This document shows positions 35,187 to 43,872 of a stretch of 64,000 bases of DNA, one piece after another (the stretch's first letter is position 1; every line of letters begins with the position of its first letter). A program made the position numbers and the translations under genes. The notes beneath the pieces were generated by a model. It was given only the letters and a program-made list of their open reading frames with translations, searched no databases and was not told the DNA's origin. Location of the stretch: positions 62,001 through 126,000 of the forward strand of contig NZ_JALBGV010000009.1 in the NCBI RefSeq assembly GCF_023006505.1, written 5' to 3'. This DNA comes from Neorhizobium sp. SHOUNA12A. Lineage in GTDB: Bacteria > Pseudomonadota > Alphaproteobacteria > Rhizobiales > Rhizobiaceae.

Positions 35187-36119
35187 ATGGCCGTGATCGA
35201 AAACAATGTCGGAGCCTATCCGGTCTCGCCGCATGCGAACCGCGGGGGGCTGAAAGCCGGGCAGAACCGCATCGGGCTTCTTCTGCTGCTGCCGGCGGCA
35301 GTCGCCTTTGCCGCGGTCATCCTTTATCCGTTTCTGTCGGCGCTTGGCCTGTCGCTGTTCGAATACACCGTCGAGATGATGGAGCCGCGTTTCATCGGCT
35401 TCGAGAATTTTTATAAGATCGCGTCGGACCCGGATGTCTGGGCGGCGTTCTGGACGACGGCCATTTACGTGGTGTTGACGACAACGGGCACGCTGGTCGC
35501 CGGTCTCGGCTGGGCGCTGATCATGAACCAGCAGTTTGCCGGCCGTGCGGTGCTGCGATCGCTGTCGCTGCTGCCCTGGGTGCTGCCCTCGACGGTCAGC
35601 GCCTTCATCTGGGGCTGGATCTTCAATTCCCGTTACGGCGTGCTCAACGCCTTGCTGATGGAACTGGGGCTGATTGACTACCCACAGGCCTGGCTGTCGA
35701 CGCCTGAAGGCGCGATGCTCGCCGTGGTGCTGACCAAGATCTGGCTCTCCATCCCACTCTTCATGTCCTTCTTCCTGGCCGGCCTGCAAAACCTCGACAA
35801 GGAGCAGATCGATGCCGCCCGCGTCGACGGCGCCGGAAACTGGGCGGTGCTGCGCGACCATATCCTGCCGCACCTGCGCCCGGTTCTGATGATCGTCGTG
35901 GTTCTCGGCGTAATCGGCAATCTGCAGCAGTTCGATACGATTTATGCGCTGACCGGCGGCGGACCGGTGCGGGCGACGACGGTTCTCTCCGTCGAGGTCT
36001 ATCGCCGCGCTTTCGAGCAATGGGATATCGGCTTTGCCTCCGCTGTCGGCGTGCTCTGGGTTGCAGCGCTCCTACCGCCCGCCTTCCTCTATCTGCGCAT
36101 GCTGGTGAAAGGAAACTGA
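35187..36119 (+). CDS. CUT1 sugar ABC importer, permease 1 (MalF-like)
   Basis: This 310-aa inner-membrane protein has about six hydrophobic segments (first at roughly 31-55). The conserved EAA-type loop is EQIDAARVDGAGNWAVLRDHILPHLRP (split, about residues 207-233). AGGAAA precedes the ATG. It follows the repeat element and pairs with the gene two bases downstream. The N-terminal 30 residues are polar and cytoplasmic. Confidence 0.88.
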   Translation: MAVIENNVGAYPVSPHANRGGLKAGQNRIGLLLLLPAAVAFAAVILYPFLSALGLSLFEYTVEMMEPRFIGFENFYKIASDPDVWAAFWTTAIYVVLTTTGTLVAGLGWALIMNQQFAGRAVLRSLSLLPWVLPSTVSAFIWGWIFNSRYGVLNALLMELGLIDYPQAWLSTPEGAMLAVVLTKIWLSIPLFMSFFLAGLQNLDKEQIDAARVDGAGNWAVLRDHILPHLRPVLMIVVVLGVIGNLQQFDTIYALTGGGPVRATTVLSVEVYRRAFEQWDIGFASAVGVLWVAALLPPAFLYLRMLVKGN

Positions 36120-36120
36120 G

Positions 36121-36957
36121 ATGTTCGACCTTTCCTCCCGTCAGGCAAAAATCGTCTTTTTTGCCGCCCTTGCTGTGATCGGCTTCTTCCTGTTCTTCCC
36201 GCTCTACTGGCTGGTGATCTCGTCGCTGAAGGCGAATGCCGAGCTCTACCGGGTGGTGCCGACGCCGTTTCCGACGATGCCGAGTCTCGAGCATTTCATC
36301 CGGGCGCTGACTGCCGGCAAGTTGCCGATGTACCTGATGAACAGCCTGATCACTTCGACCTGCAGCGCCGCGCTGGTGACGCTGCTGGCGCTTTATGCCG
36401 GCTTCAGCTTCGCCAAATACCGTTATTTCGGCCGCCAGCCGGTGATGTTGTTCATGCTCTCGGCGCAGATGTTTCCGTTCGGCCTGCTGCTGATCTCCAT
36501 CTATCCGCTGATGAGCGAGCTGAACCTGCTCGACACAAGGCCGGGCCTGATCCTCAGCTATATCGTCTTTGCGCTGCCGGTCTCGACCTACATGCTCTAC
36601 AGCTACTTTACCCAGGTGCCGGACGAGCTGATCGATGCGGCGCGGGCGGATGGCGCGAGCGATCTCAGGATCTTCCATACGATCGTCATCCCGATCTCGA
36701 TCCCGCCGATCGTCACGGTATTCCTCTATTCCTTCATGTGGTCCTGGAACGACCTTCTCTATTCGATGACGCTGATCGTCTCGGACGAGAAGCGCACCAT
36801 CGGGCCTGGCCTGCTTCTCACCTATCTCAACGAGGTCAATTCCGACTGGGGCGGCGCCATGGCGGCATCGCTGATCGCGTCTGCGCCCATCGTTGCGGCC
36901 TTCATGTTCCTCCAACGTTATTTCATTCAGGGCGTCACCGCCGGAGCAGTCAAATGA
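36121..36957 (+). CDS. CUT1 sugar ABC importer, permease 2 (MalG-like)
   Basis: This 278-aa permease starts one base after the previous stop. An EAA loop lies around DELIDAARADGASDLRIFHTIVIPIS (split, about 165-190), with the WSWNDLLYSM motif that follows it in MalG-type subunits. It completes the channel with the 35187 gene. It overlaps the DapA-like gene by 3 bases (ATGA), tying import to the catabolic enzymes downstream. Confidence 0.88.
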   Translation: MFDLSSRQAKIVFFAALAVIGFFLFFPLYWLVISSLKANAELYRVVPTPFPTMPSLEHFIRALTAGKLPMYLMNSLITSTCSAALVTLLALYAGFSFAKYRYFGRQPVMLFMLSAQMFPFGLLLISIYPLMSELNLLDTRPGLILSYIVFALPVSTYMLYSYFTQVPDELIDAARADGASDLRIFHTIVIPISIPPIVTVFLYSFMWSWNDLLYSMTLIVSDEKRTIGPGLLLTYLNEVNSDWGGAMAASLIASAPIVAAFMFLQRYFIQGVTAGAVK

Positions 36958-37865
36958 GCAAGATCCTCGCCGGGGCTTTCCCCGTTCTTCCCACACCGTT
37001 CCGCGACGATGGTTCGATCGACGAGGCGGATTTCCTGTCGATCATCGATTTTGCGCTGGAGAGCAATGTGGACGGCGTCGTTTATCCGGGGGTCGCCAGC
37101 GAAGTGGACACGCTGACGCCGGAGGAGCGCAAGCGGCAGGTGGAACTGCTGGCGGAGCGGATCGGCGGGCGCATCCCGATCATTATCGGCGCCAGCGACC
37201 CGGATCCGAAGGCTGCGGCCAAGCACGTGGCGCAGGCGGCGAAGATCGGGGCAGGGGCGGCCATGGTGATGGCGCCGCTTTCGCTCGGGAACGACATCGC
37301 CGCGCAGACTGCTTATTTCAGGGAAGTCGCTGCCAATGCCGGCGTGCCGATCATGCTGCAGAACCAACCGAAGCCGATCGGCGCGGGGCTGACGCCGGAA
37401 GAGGTGGCGGCAGTTGCCAATGCCGTGCCTGAAATCCGCTACGTCAAGGAAGAGACCGCGCCCTGCGGCCAGCATCTGACCCGGATCAAGGCGGCGGCCA
37501 ACGGTTCGCTTGACGCGATCTTCGGGGGGGCCGGCGGGCGTTACATCACCGACGAACTGGCGCGCGGTGCGGCCGGCACCATGCCCGCCGCCGAGCTTGC
37601 CGATATCCACGCTCAGATGATCCATGCCTGGCAGAAGGGCGATGTCGCGACGACACGAAAACTCTATAACGTCTCTCTGCCGCTCCTGAATTTCCAGGCC
37701 ATCTTCCGCATGCACATGACCAAGGAAGTGCTGCGCCGCCGCGGTGTGATCAAGCACACCTTCGTGCGCGGCAAGGGACCGAAATTCGACGAGGGCGATG
37801 CCAGGGAACTGGCGTTGCTTCTGGCGGAGGCCGATCTGCCCTATACCAATCACAAGCCCAATTGA
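36954..37865 (+). CDS. DapA-family aldolase/dehydratase of sugar-acid catabolism
   Basis: This is a 303-aa class I aldolase-family barrel. FPVLPTPFRDDGSID opens the first strand, the GVASEVDTL loop takes the place of the DapA GTTGE carboxylate loop, and the Schiff-base lysine candidate is in RYVKEETAP. The usual catalytic Tyr position reads MLQNQP, so the Tyr is replaced by Gln or Asn. That argues against a standard KDG aldolase or dehydratase. It is co-translated with the permease (ATGA) and followed 10 nt later by an enolase-superfamily gene. Confidence 0.75.
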   Translation: MSKILAGAFPVLPTPFRDDGSIDEADFLSIIDFALESNVDGVVYPGVASEVDTLTPEERKRQVELLAERIGGRIPIIIGASDPDPKAAAKHVAQAAKIGAGAAMVMAPLSLGNDIAAQTAYFREVAANAGVPIMLQNQPKPIGAGLTPEEVAAVANAVPEIRYVKEETAPCGQHLTRIKAAANGSLDAIFGGAGGRYITDELARGAAGTMPAAELADIHAQMIHAWQKGDVATTRKLYNVSLPLLNFQAIFRMHMTKEVLRRRGVIKHTFVRGKGPKFDEGDARELALLLAEADLPYTNHKPN

Positions 37866-37875
37866 GCCGGAACCC

Positions 37876-39057
37876 ATGCCAAAAAACGTCGTCGATGCGA
37901 TCGTCTCGGTCGAGACCTTCATCATCTCCATTCCCCGCGAGGTGCCCTATCTTGGGCCGCTGAAAGAGGGCGAGGCGATCAACGCGCGCGGTTACCTGAT
38001 CCGCAAGGGCAACCGCACCATCTATCCCTCGACCGACATGACGCTGCTGATCAAGGTCACCGGCGAGAGCGGCAAGGTCGGCTGGGGTGAGTGTTACGGC
38101 ATCGTCGCTCCCGAAGCGACCAAGGCGATCATCGACGACGTGCTCGGCCCGGTCATCATCGGCCGCGATCCGGGCGATGCGGCGGTTATTCACGAGGATC
38201 TCTATGACCTGATGCGGGTGCGGGGTTTCTTCGGTGGCTACTACCTCGATGCGCTGGCGGGTGTCGATATCGCCCTCTGGGACCTGACCGGCAAGAACCT
38301 CGGGGTGCCGGTCTCCACTCTGCTCGGCGGGCGGCGGTACGATACGATCCGCGCCTATGTCTCCGGGCTGCCGAAAGCGACGCTGAAGGAGCGTTGCGAT
38401 CTGGCCGTCCATTGGGTTGGCAAGGGCTACAAGGGCATCAAGTTCGCGGCGGTGGTCTCCGATGAGGATATCGTCAAGGAAATGGCGGCTCTGCGCGAAG
38501 CGGTCGGGCCGGATATCGACCTGATGGTCGACCTGCACTGGAAATTCGAGGCGGGCGAGGCGATCCGCATCATCCGGCGGCTGGAGCCCTACAATCTCTA
38601 TTTTGCCGAAGCGCCGGTACAGCCGGAGAACCTCCAGGGGCAGGCGCGGGTTGCGGCCGGCATCGGCGTGCCGCTGGCGCTCGGCGAGGAATTGCGCACC
38701 ACCTATGAATACAGGCCACGGTTCGAAAAGCGGGCGATGAGCATCGTGCAGCCGGAAATGGGGCATACGGGCATTACCGAGTTCATCCGCATCGGCCAGA
38801 TGGCGCAGGCCTTCCACATGAACATCATGCCGCACGCATCGATCAGCGTCGGCATCTTCATGGCGGCCAGCCTGCAGGCCGCGTCGGCGCTGCAGAACGT
38901 GCCCTATCACGAATACCAGCACTCGATCTTCGACCGGAACCTCACCTATACAAAGGGCGACATGGCGTCAGGCGAGGGCACCTATGTGGTGCCGACCGGT
39001 GCCGGTCTCGGCGTCGAGCCGAAGGAGGAAGTGTTCGAGTTTGTCGTCAGACGGTGA
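37876..39057 (+). CDS. Enolase-superfamily enzyme, substrate unknown
   Basis: This is a 393-aa MR/MLE-type enzyme with an unusual N-terminal insertion (about 23-50, between the first strand and TLLIKV). Lys189 (IKFAAV) lies on barrel strand 2, and the metal ligands are probably Asp219 (MVDLHW), Glu245 (FAEAPV) and Glu271 (LGEEL), with His in MPHASIS. It forms a pair with the DapA-like gene upstream and closes the IclR-controlled transport operon. Its substrate probably differs from that of the 28710 enzyme, because the active-site motifs are not shared. Confidence 0.8.
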   Translation: MPKNVVDAIVSVETFIISIPREVPYLGPLKEGEAINARGYLIRKGNRTIYPSTDMTLLIKVTGESGKVGWGECYGIVAPEATKAIIDDVLGPVIIGRDPGDAAVIHEDLYDLMRVRGFFGGYYLDALAGVDIALWDLTGKNLGVPVSTLLGGRRYDTIRAYVSGLPKATLKERCDLAVHWVGKGYKGIKFAAVVSDEDIVKEMAALREAVGPDIDLMVDLHWKFEAGEAIRIIRRLEPYNLYFAEAPVQPENLQGQARVAAGIGVPLALGEELRTTYEYRPRFEKRAMSIVQPEMGHTGITEFIRIGQMAQAFHMNIMPHASISVGIFMAASLQAASALQNVPYHEYQHSIFDRNLTYTKGDMASGEGTYVVPTGAGLGVEPKEEVFEFVVRR

Positions 39058-39123
39058 CAGGATCGACGTCGACTGTTGAAGGGGCTGTCGCCGGACGGCG
39101 ACTGGGCGCAGCGCCTGAGATCA

Positions 39124-39783
39124 TCACCGTGCGGCATCGCGGAACGCTTCGAAGATCACCCGGTGGCCGGCGTCGTTGGGGTGGGTGATGTCGGGCGAGG
39201 CGAGAAGTCCGTCGCCGTGCTCCATCATCCTTTCGTAGACCGGGGCATAGAAAACCGGGAATTGCCGGGCAAGCTCGCGGACCGCTTCCACATAACGCTC
39301 AAAGCCCTGGCGAGTCTGGCCGGTGAACCCTGCGCTTCCAACCGAGAACCCGGCATCCGGAATATAGGGCGGGCTGCCGATCGCGATCCTTTGCCCATGT
39401 CCGGCGGCGATCAACGCCTTCAGGATACGGCTATAATCCCGCACGAAGCCTGCGACGTTCATGGTCTCCGGAGCCGCGGTGTAGCGGGCGTCATTGTAAC
39501 CATAGAGGATCAGGATCGCGTCCTCGTGCGGCCGATCAAGAAGTGATTCAAAAAACCTCCCGACTCCATTGTTCGGCCTCGGCTTTCCCTCGGCGAACCT
39601 TGAGCCCTGCAACACCGTTCCCGGGATGGCGTGATTGCGGATCGGGAAGCCATCGACCGCACCGGCAAACAGAGCCGGCCAGGCGAGTTCGGGGCGGGAG
39701 GCGTTGAAGCCGGCGGTGATGCTGTCGCCGAATACGCGGGTGCCGGAAATTGAAAGCGATTTCAGATGCTCCGCAAATATCAT
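39124..39783 (-). CDS. SGNH/GDSL-family hydrolase
   Basis: This is a 219-aa cytosolic-looking esterase. Block I is VFGDSITAGF with the nucleophile Ser, block III is LYGYNDAR and block V is DITHPNDAGH with the catalytic Asp and His. Substrates of the family include acyl esters and acetylated sugars. Divergent from the LacI regulator and sharing its operator region, it may deacylate a substrate imported by the 42590-46739 transporter. ATG at 39783 is preferred because AAGGAAAA precedes it. An in-frame ATG lies five codons upstream. Confidence 0.82.
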   Translation of the reverse strand: MIFAEHLKSLSISGTRVFGDSITAGFNASRPELAWPALFAGAVDGFPIRNHAIPGTVLQGSRFAEGKPRPNNGVGRFFESLLDRPHEDAILILYGYNDARYTAAPETMNVAGFVRDYSRILKALIAAGHGQRIAIGSPPYIPDAGFSVGSAGFTGQTRQGFERYVEAVRELARQFPVFYAPVYERMMEHGDGLLASPDITHPNDAGHRVIFEAFRDAAR

Positions 39784-39806
39784 CAACTTTTCCTTCATTT
39801 TCCCGC

Positions 39807-39836
39807 TTGACAGCAGCCGGTGCAATCTTGTTTATA
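39807..39836 (+). promoter_or_regulatory. Predicted sigma70-type promoter for lacI-family gene
   Basis: TTGACA at 39807-39812 and TTTATA at 39831-39836 are separated by 18 bp, a near-consensus housekeeping promoter. A LacI-type palindrome starts at the next base, so a bound repressor would cover the transcription start. Confidence 0.6.
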
Positions 39837-39862
39837 CGTATTAGCTGCTAATACGCATTAGC
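39837..39862. promoter_or_regulatory. LacI-family operator, overlapping palindromes
   Basis: CGTATTAGCTGCTAATACG (39837-39855) is a perfect 9+1+9 palindrome. The right arm forms a second palindrome, GCTAAT-ACGC-ATTAGC, at 39847-39862, giving three half-sites in a row. It is directly downstream of a strong -10 and 29 nt before the GTG start of the LacI-family gene, in the gap shared with the SGNH hydrolase. Confidence 0.75.
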
Positions 39863-39890
39863 AGTCAAGAGGAGACAGGGAGGATGTTGC

Positions 39891-40922
39891 GTGGCTGCGC
39901 CTAAGCGTTTGACCCAGCACGATATTGCGAAATTGGCCGGCGTCAGCCAGGCGACCGTTTCGCTTGTGCTGAACGGCGCACCGACAGCTCTGGCGCGTAT
40001 TCCGCAGGAGACCCGCGAGCGCGTCCAGCAGGTCATCCGCACCACCGGTTATGTTGCCGATCCCATCGCGCGCCGGATGGCGAAGGGGCTCAATCGCATT
40101 CTCGGCGTGTTCACCTACGAGCCGGCGTTTCCAAGCGCCCAGGCAGACTTCTTCACGCCCTTCCTGCTCGGCATCGAGGAAGAGGCGCAGATCCAGAATT
40201 ACGACCTTCTGCTTTTGACAGGGGCCGGCGTCGGGCAGGATCGAAAAATCTTTGCCGACGGCAACCGCCTGAGGATCGCCGATGGCTGCCTCGTGCTCGG
40301 CCGCGAATTCGACCGCGCGGAGCTGACGCGACTTGTATCCGGCGACTATCCGTTCGTGGCGATCGGCCGACGCGAGGACGCCGGCGGGCCGGTCCCCTAT
40401 GTCGGCGGCGATTATGCGAACGGCACGCGGGCGCTCGTCGAGAAGGCAGGGGCGCTCGGGCATTCGAAGCTCGCCTATATCGGCCCACCGGGACCGGCGG
40501 AATCGACTGCCGATCGGTGGTCGGGCTTTGACGGTGCTCTCGGCGACGGTCTCGAGCTTGTCCTGCATATCGAAACGGCGGGACGTGCGGCAGACGAGAT
40601 ACTGGACGCTCTTTTCGGCAGCGGTGCGACTGTCGCCTTCTTTGTCGAGCTCGCCGATGCGGTGCGTGTCGAGGCGGCTGCGCGCGCGCGTGGCCTGTCC
40701 ATCCCCGGTGATTTTTCGGCCGTCGTGCTCGGTAGCCATATCCGCGCGGAACGCAGCCATGTGCAATTCACCGCCTTCGACATCCCCCGCGAGGAGATGG
40801 GCCGGCAGGCGACAGCCATGCTGGTGCGCCGCATCGAGAGCGGCGATGCCGGCCAACAAATTCTTCTGACCTGTGAACCGGTCGAGGGGGAAACCCTTGG
40901 ACCCGCAAAAAGACGGACATGA
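39891..40922 (+). CDS. LacI-family transcriptional regulator
   Basis: This is a 343-aa repressor. The N-terminal HTH is RLTQHDIAKLAGVSQATVSLVLNG (split over about residues 6-29), and the hinge helix DPIARRMAKGLNR is followed by a periplasmic-binding-protein-like sugar domain (LGVFTYEP onwards). A GTG start at 39891 is preceded by GGGAGGA. The overlapping ATG frame stops after six codons. It overlaps the FAD oxidoreductase by 4 nt and would control that gene and the ABC importer downstream through the 39837-39862 operator. Confidence 0.9.
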   Translation: MAAPKRLTQHDIAKLAGVSQATVSLVLNGAPTALARIPQETRERVQQVIRTTGYVADPIARRMAKGLNRILGVFTYEPAFPSAQADFFTPFLLGIEEEAQIQNYDLLLLTGAGVGQDRKIFADGNRLRIADGCLVLGREFDRAELTRLVSGDYPFVAIGRREDAGGPVPYVGGDYANGTRALVEKAGALGHSKLAYIGPPGPAESTADRWSGFDGALGDGLELVLHIETAGRAADEILDALFGSGATVAFFVELADAVRVEAAARARGLSIPGDFSAVVLGSHIRAERSHVQFTAFDIPREEMGRQATAMLVRRIESGDAGQQILLTCEPVEGETLGPAKRRT

Positions 40923-42538
40923 TCAACGTGACAGAGATGCATACGGATATTCTGGTGGTAGGCGGCGGTCTCGGCGGTGTTGCGGCAGCACTTGGTGCAT
41001 GCCGGGCCGGCCGCAGCGTGATCATGACCGAGGAGTTCGACTGGATCGGCGGCCAGCTGACCAGCCAGGCAGTGCCCTCCGACGAACATACCTGGGTCGA
41101 GCAGTTCGGCATCACCCGCTCTTACCGGAAGCTGCGGGAAGGCATCCGCCGGTATTACCGCGACCACTATCCTCTGACCGAGGGCGCCCGCGCCTGGGGC
41201 GACCTCAATCCCGGTTCCGGCTGGGTCAGCCGCATCTGCGCCGAACCGCGCGTCAGCCTTGCCGTCATGGAAGCCATGCTTGCGCCCTATCGCGGCGCCG
41301 GCAAGCTGAAGGTGCTGCAGCCCTATCGCCCGGTCGCCGCCGATGTCGATGGGGATACGGTTCGCTCCGTTACCGTTCGGCATCGCGACACCGGTCGAGA
41401 GATCACCATCTCCGCCGCCTATATCCTCGACGCAACGGAGCTCGGCGATCTGCTGCCGATGACCGGCACCGAATATGTGAAGGGCTTCGAGGCCCAGTCC
41501 GACACCGGCGAGCCGAGTGCGCCACCGCAAGCGCAGCCGGACAACGTCCAGGCCGTGTCGATCTGCTTTGCGATCGATCACGTCGATGGCGATCAGACGA
41601 TCGACAAGCCGGAAAATTACGACTACTGGCGCACGTACCAGCCGCATTTCTGGGGCGGCCCGCTGCTTGGCTTCACCGCGCCGCATCCGCGCACGCTCGA
41701 TTTCACCACCCGCTCGTTCGCGCCCAATCCGAATGACGATCCGCTCGCCGTCGATGCCGACCAGCGCAAGGGTGGCGGCGACGAGAACCTGTGGATCTTC
41801 CGGCGCATCGCCGCGCGCAATAACTTCGTGCCCGGCGCCTACGCCTCAGACATCTGCCTCGTGAACTGGCCGATGATCGACTACATGGAAGGCACGATCA
41901 TCGACCTTTCCGAAGAGGACAAGGCAAAGCAGCTGAAATCGGCTGCCGACCTTTCCTACTCGCTGTTCTACTGGCTGCAGACCGAAGCGCCGCGCGTCGA
42001 TGGCGGCCAGGGTTTTCCGGGGCTTCGCCTGCGCGGCGACATTACCGGCACCGAGCACGGGCTTGCCATGGCTCCCTATATCCGCGAGAGCCGCCGCATC
42101 AGGCCAGTCACCCGCATCGTCGAGCAGGACCTCTCCTATTCGGTGCGCGGCGAAAAGGGCGCGGTCAACTACCGCGACAGCATCGGCATCGGCATGTACC
42201 GGATCGACCTGCATCCCTCGACCGGCGGCGACAACTATATCGACGTGCCGTCCTGCCCGTTCGAGATTCCGCTCGGTGCACTTCTGCCTGAGCGGGTGAA
42301 GAACCTCATCCCGGCCGGCAAGAATATCGGCACCACCCACATCACCAATGGCTGCTACCGGCTGCACCCGGTCGAATGGAACATCGGCGAAGTCGCCGGC
42401 ATGCTCGCCGCCCATTGCCTCGACAAAAACCTTACGCCGCATCAGGTCCAGGAAAGTGACGAGAAGCTCCAGAATTTCCAGAGAGAGCTCAGCCGTGAAG
42501 GCATCGAAATGCGCTGGCCGGATATCGCGGCCTACTAA
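40919..42538 (+). CDS. FAD-dependent oxidoreductase (PF12831-type)
   Basis: This is a 539-aa flavoprotein. The dinucleotide-binding motif VVGGGLGGVAAALGACRAG is near the N-terminus, followed by the FAD_oxidored signature DWIGGQLTSQ and a C-terminal FAD loop (TNGCYRLHPVEWNIGEVAG). No secretion signal or Cys cluster was seen. Family members are often found in carbohydrate loci but few are characterised. Here it would oxidise or reduce the imported sugar. It lies between the LacI regulator and the transporter. Confidence 0.75.
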   Translation: MINVTEMHTDILVVGGGLGGVAAALGACRAGRSVIMTEEFDWIGGQLTSQAVPSDEHTWVEQFGITRSYRKLREGIRRYYRDHYPLTEGARAWGDLNPGSGWVSRICAEPRVSLAVMEAMLAPYRGAGKLKVLQPYRPVAADVDGDTVRSVTVRHRDTGREITISAAYILDATELGDLLPMTGTEYVKGFEAQSDTGEPSAPPQAQPDNVQAVSICFAIDHVDGDQTIDKPENYDYWRTYQPHFWGGPLLGFTAPHPRTLDFTTRSFAPNPNDDPLAVDADQRKGGGDENLWIFRRIAARNNFVPGAYASDICLVNWPMIDYMEGTIIDLSEEDKAKQLKSAADLSYSLFYWLQTEAPRVDGGQGFPGLRLRGDITGTEHGLAMAPYIRESRRIRPVTRIVEQDLSYSVRGEKGAVNYRDSIGIGMYRIDLHPSTGGDNYIDVPSCPFEIPLGALLPERVKNLIPAGKNIGTTHITNGCYRLHPVEWNIGEVAGMLAAHCLDKNLTPHQVQESDEKLQNFQRELSREGIEMRWPDIAAY

Positions 42539-42589
42539 GGACGGCCAATGGACTGTCTATCAAAACCAACCTTTGGAGGAGGAACGGGA

Positions 42590-43861
42590 ATGAACTATCA
42601 TCGGACTTTGAAATCTGCGGTCGCGGCATTGGCCGTGGCCGTGCCGCTCTGCTGGAGCGGCTTCGCCAACGCCCAGGACGCTGTCAACCTGCGCATGACC
42701 ATCTGGAGCGCCAACGAGGCGCATCTGAAGCTGTTCAGCGACATCGCCGCGGGCTTCAAAAAAGACCATCCGAACGTGACGGTGACCTATGAGTCGCTGC
42801 CGTTCGATACTTATACGACGGCACTGACGACCCAGATCGCCGGCGGCAATGCGCCCGACATGGCCTGGATCTTCGAGACGGCCGCCTATGACTTCGTCAA
42901 TTCCGGCGCGCTCTATCCGCTGACGGACACGCTCAAGTCCACCAAGGGCTATAATGCAGAAGAGCTGAGCGCCACAGCCGCCGAGCGCTGGACCAAGGAC
43001 GGCAAGCTGTTTGCCTATCCGTTCTCGACCTCGCCGTTTGCGATGTTCGTCAATAACGACCTCATCAAGGCTTCCGGCGCCAAGACCCCGGCGGAAATGA
43101 TCGCCGCCAACCAGTGGACATGGGACAACGCCATCGCCACCGCATCCACCGTCGGCAAGACTGGCAAGGGTGGCCTGATCGTCCGCGACTTCAACTATCA
43201 GATCTGGCAGAACCTTGCCTCCGTCTGGAACGGCTGGGGCGCATCGCCATGGAGTGCCGACGGCAAGACCTGCACGATGACCGAAAAGCCGATGGTTGAC
43301 GCGCTGACCTTCATTCATGACGCCGTCTTCAAGAACAAGGCGATGCCGGGCCCCGGCGAAAGCGTCGACTTCTTCGCCGGCAATGCGGCAATGACGATCA
43401 CTCAGATCAGCCGCGCCTCGCTGCTGCCGAAGGACAAGCCGTTCGCCTGGGATCTCGTGCCGCTGCCGAAGGGGCCGGCAGGCAACTATGCGCTGATCGG
43501 CCAGGCCGGCGTCGGCGTCATGCAGTCGGGCAAGAACGCCAAGACGGCCGCCGAATTCGTCGCCTATATGACGAACCCGGAAAACTCGGCCAAGCTCAGC
43601 CAGTTCTTCCCGTCGGCCCGCAAGTCGCTGCTGAACGCCGAAGTCCTGAAGAAGACCAATCCGCTGCTGAGCCAGGAGCAGATCGACAAGGTCGTGATCT
43701 CCGGCATCGCCACCGGCAAGGTCATTCCGGGCCATACCGGCTTTGCGCAGATCCAGCAGGTGGTTCGTTCGGGCCTCGATGCCGTCTGGCGTCCGGATGC
43801 GAATATCCCGGCAGCCCTCCAGCAGATCTGCGGCCAGATCGGCCCGCTTCTGAAGCGCTAA
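42590..43861 (+). CDS. CUT1 sugar ABC importer, periplasmic binding protein
   Basis: This is a 423-aa family 1 solute-binding protein with a signal peptide (about 1-27, cleavage near FANAQ). The mature start NLRMTIWSANEAHLKLF, the APDMAWIFE segment and the SVDFFAGNAAMTITQ hinge segment match the family. A very strong GGAGGAGGAACGGGA precedes ATG 42590, consistent with high expression relative to the permeases. It is the first transport gene of the LacI-controlled operon. Confidence 0.88.
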   Translation: MNYHRTLKSAVAALAVAVPLCWSGFANAQDAVNLRMTIWSANEAHLKLFSDIAAGFKKDHPNVTVTYESLPFDTYTTALTTQIAGGNAPDMAWIFETAAYDFVNSGALYPLTDTLKSTKGYNAEELSATAAERWTKDGKLFAYPFSTSPFAMFVNNDLIKASGAKTPAEMIAANQWTWDNAIATASTVGKTGKGGLIVRDFNYQIWQNLASVWNGWGASPWSADGKTCTMTEKPMVDALTFIHDAVFKNKAMPGPGESVDFFAGNAAMTITQISRASLLPKDKPFAWDLVPLPKGPAGNYALIGQAGVGVMQSGKNAKTAAEFVAYMTNPENSAKLSQFFPSARKSLLNAEVLKKTNPLLSQEQIDKVVISGIATGKVIPGHTGFAQIQQVVRSGLDAVWRPDANIPAALQQICGQIGPLLKR

Positions 43862-43872
43862 GGGAATAGCTG

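Noticed and set aside
39087-39102. Hairpin GTCGCC-GGAC-GGCGAC between the enolase and SGNH genes, considered as a terminator
   Set aside because: The stem is only 6 bp and there is no T-run on either strand.
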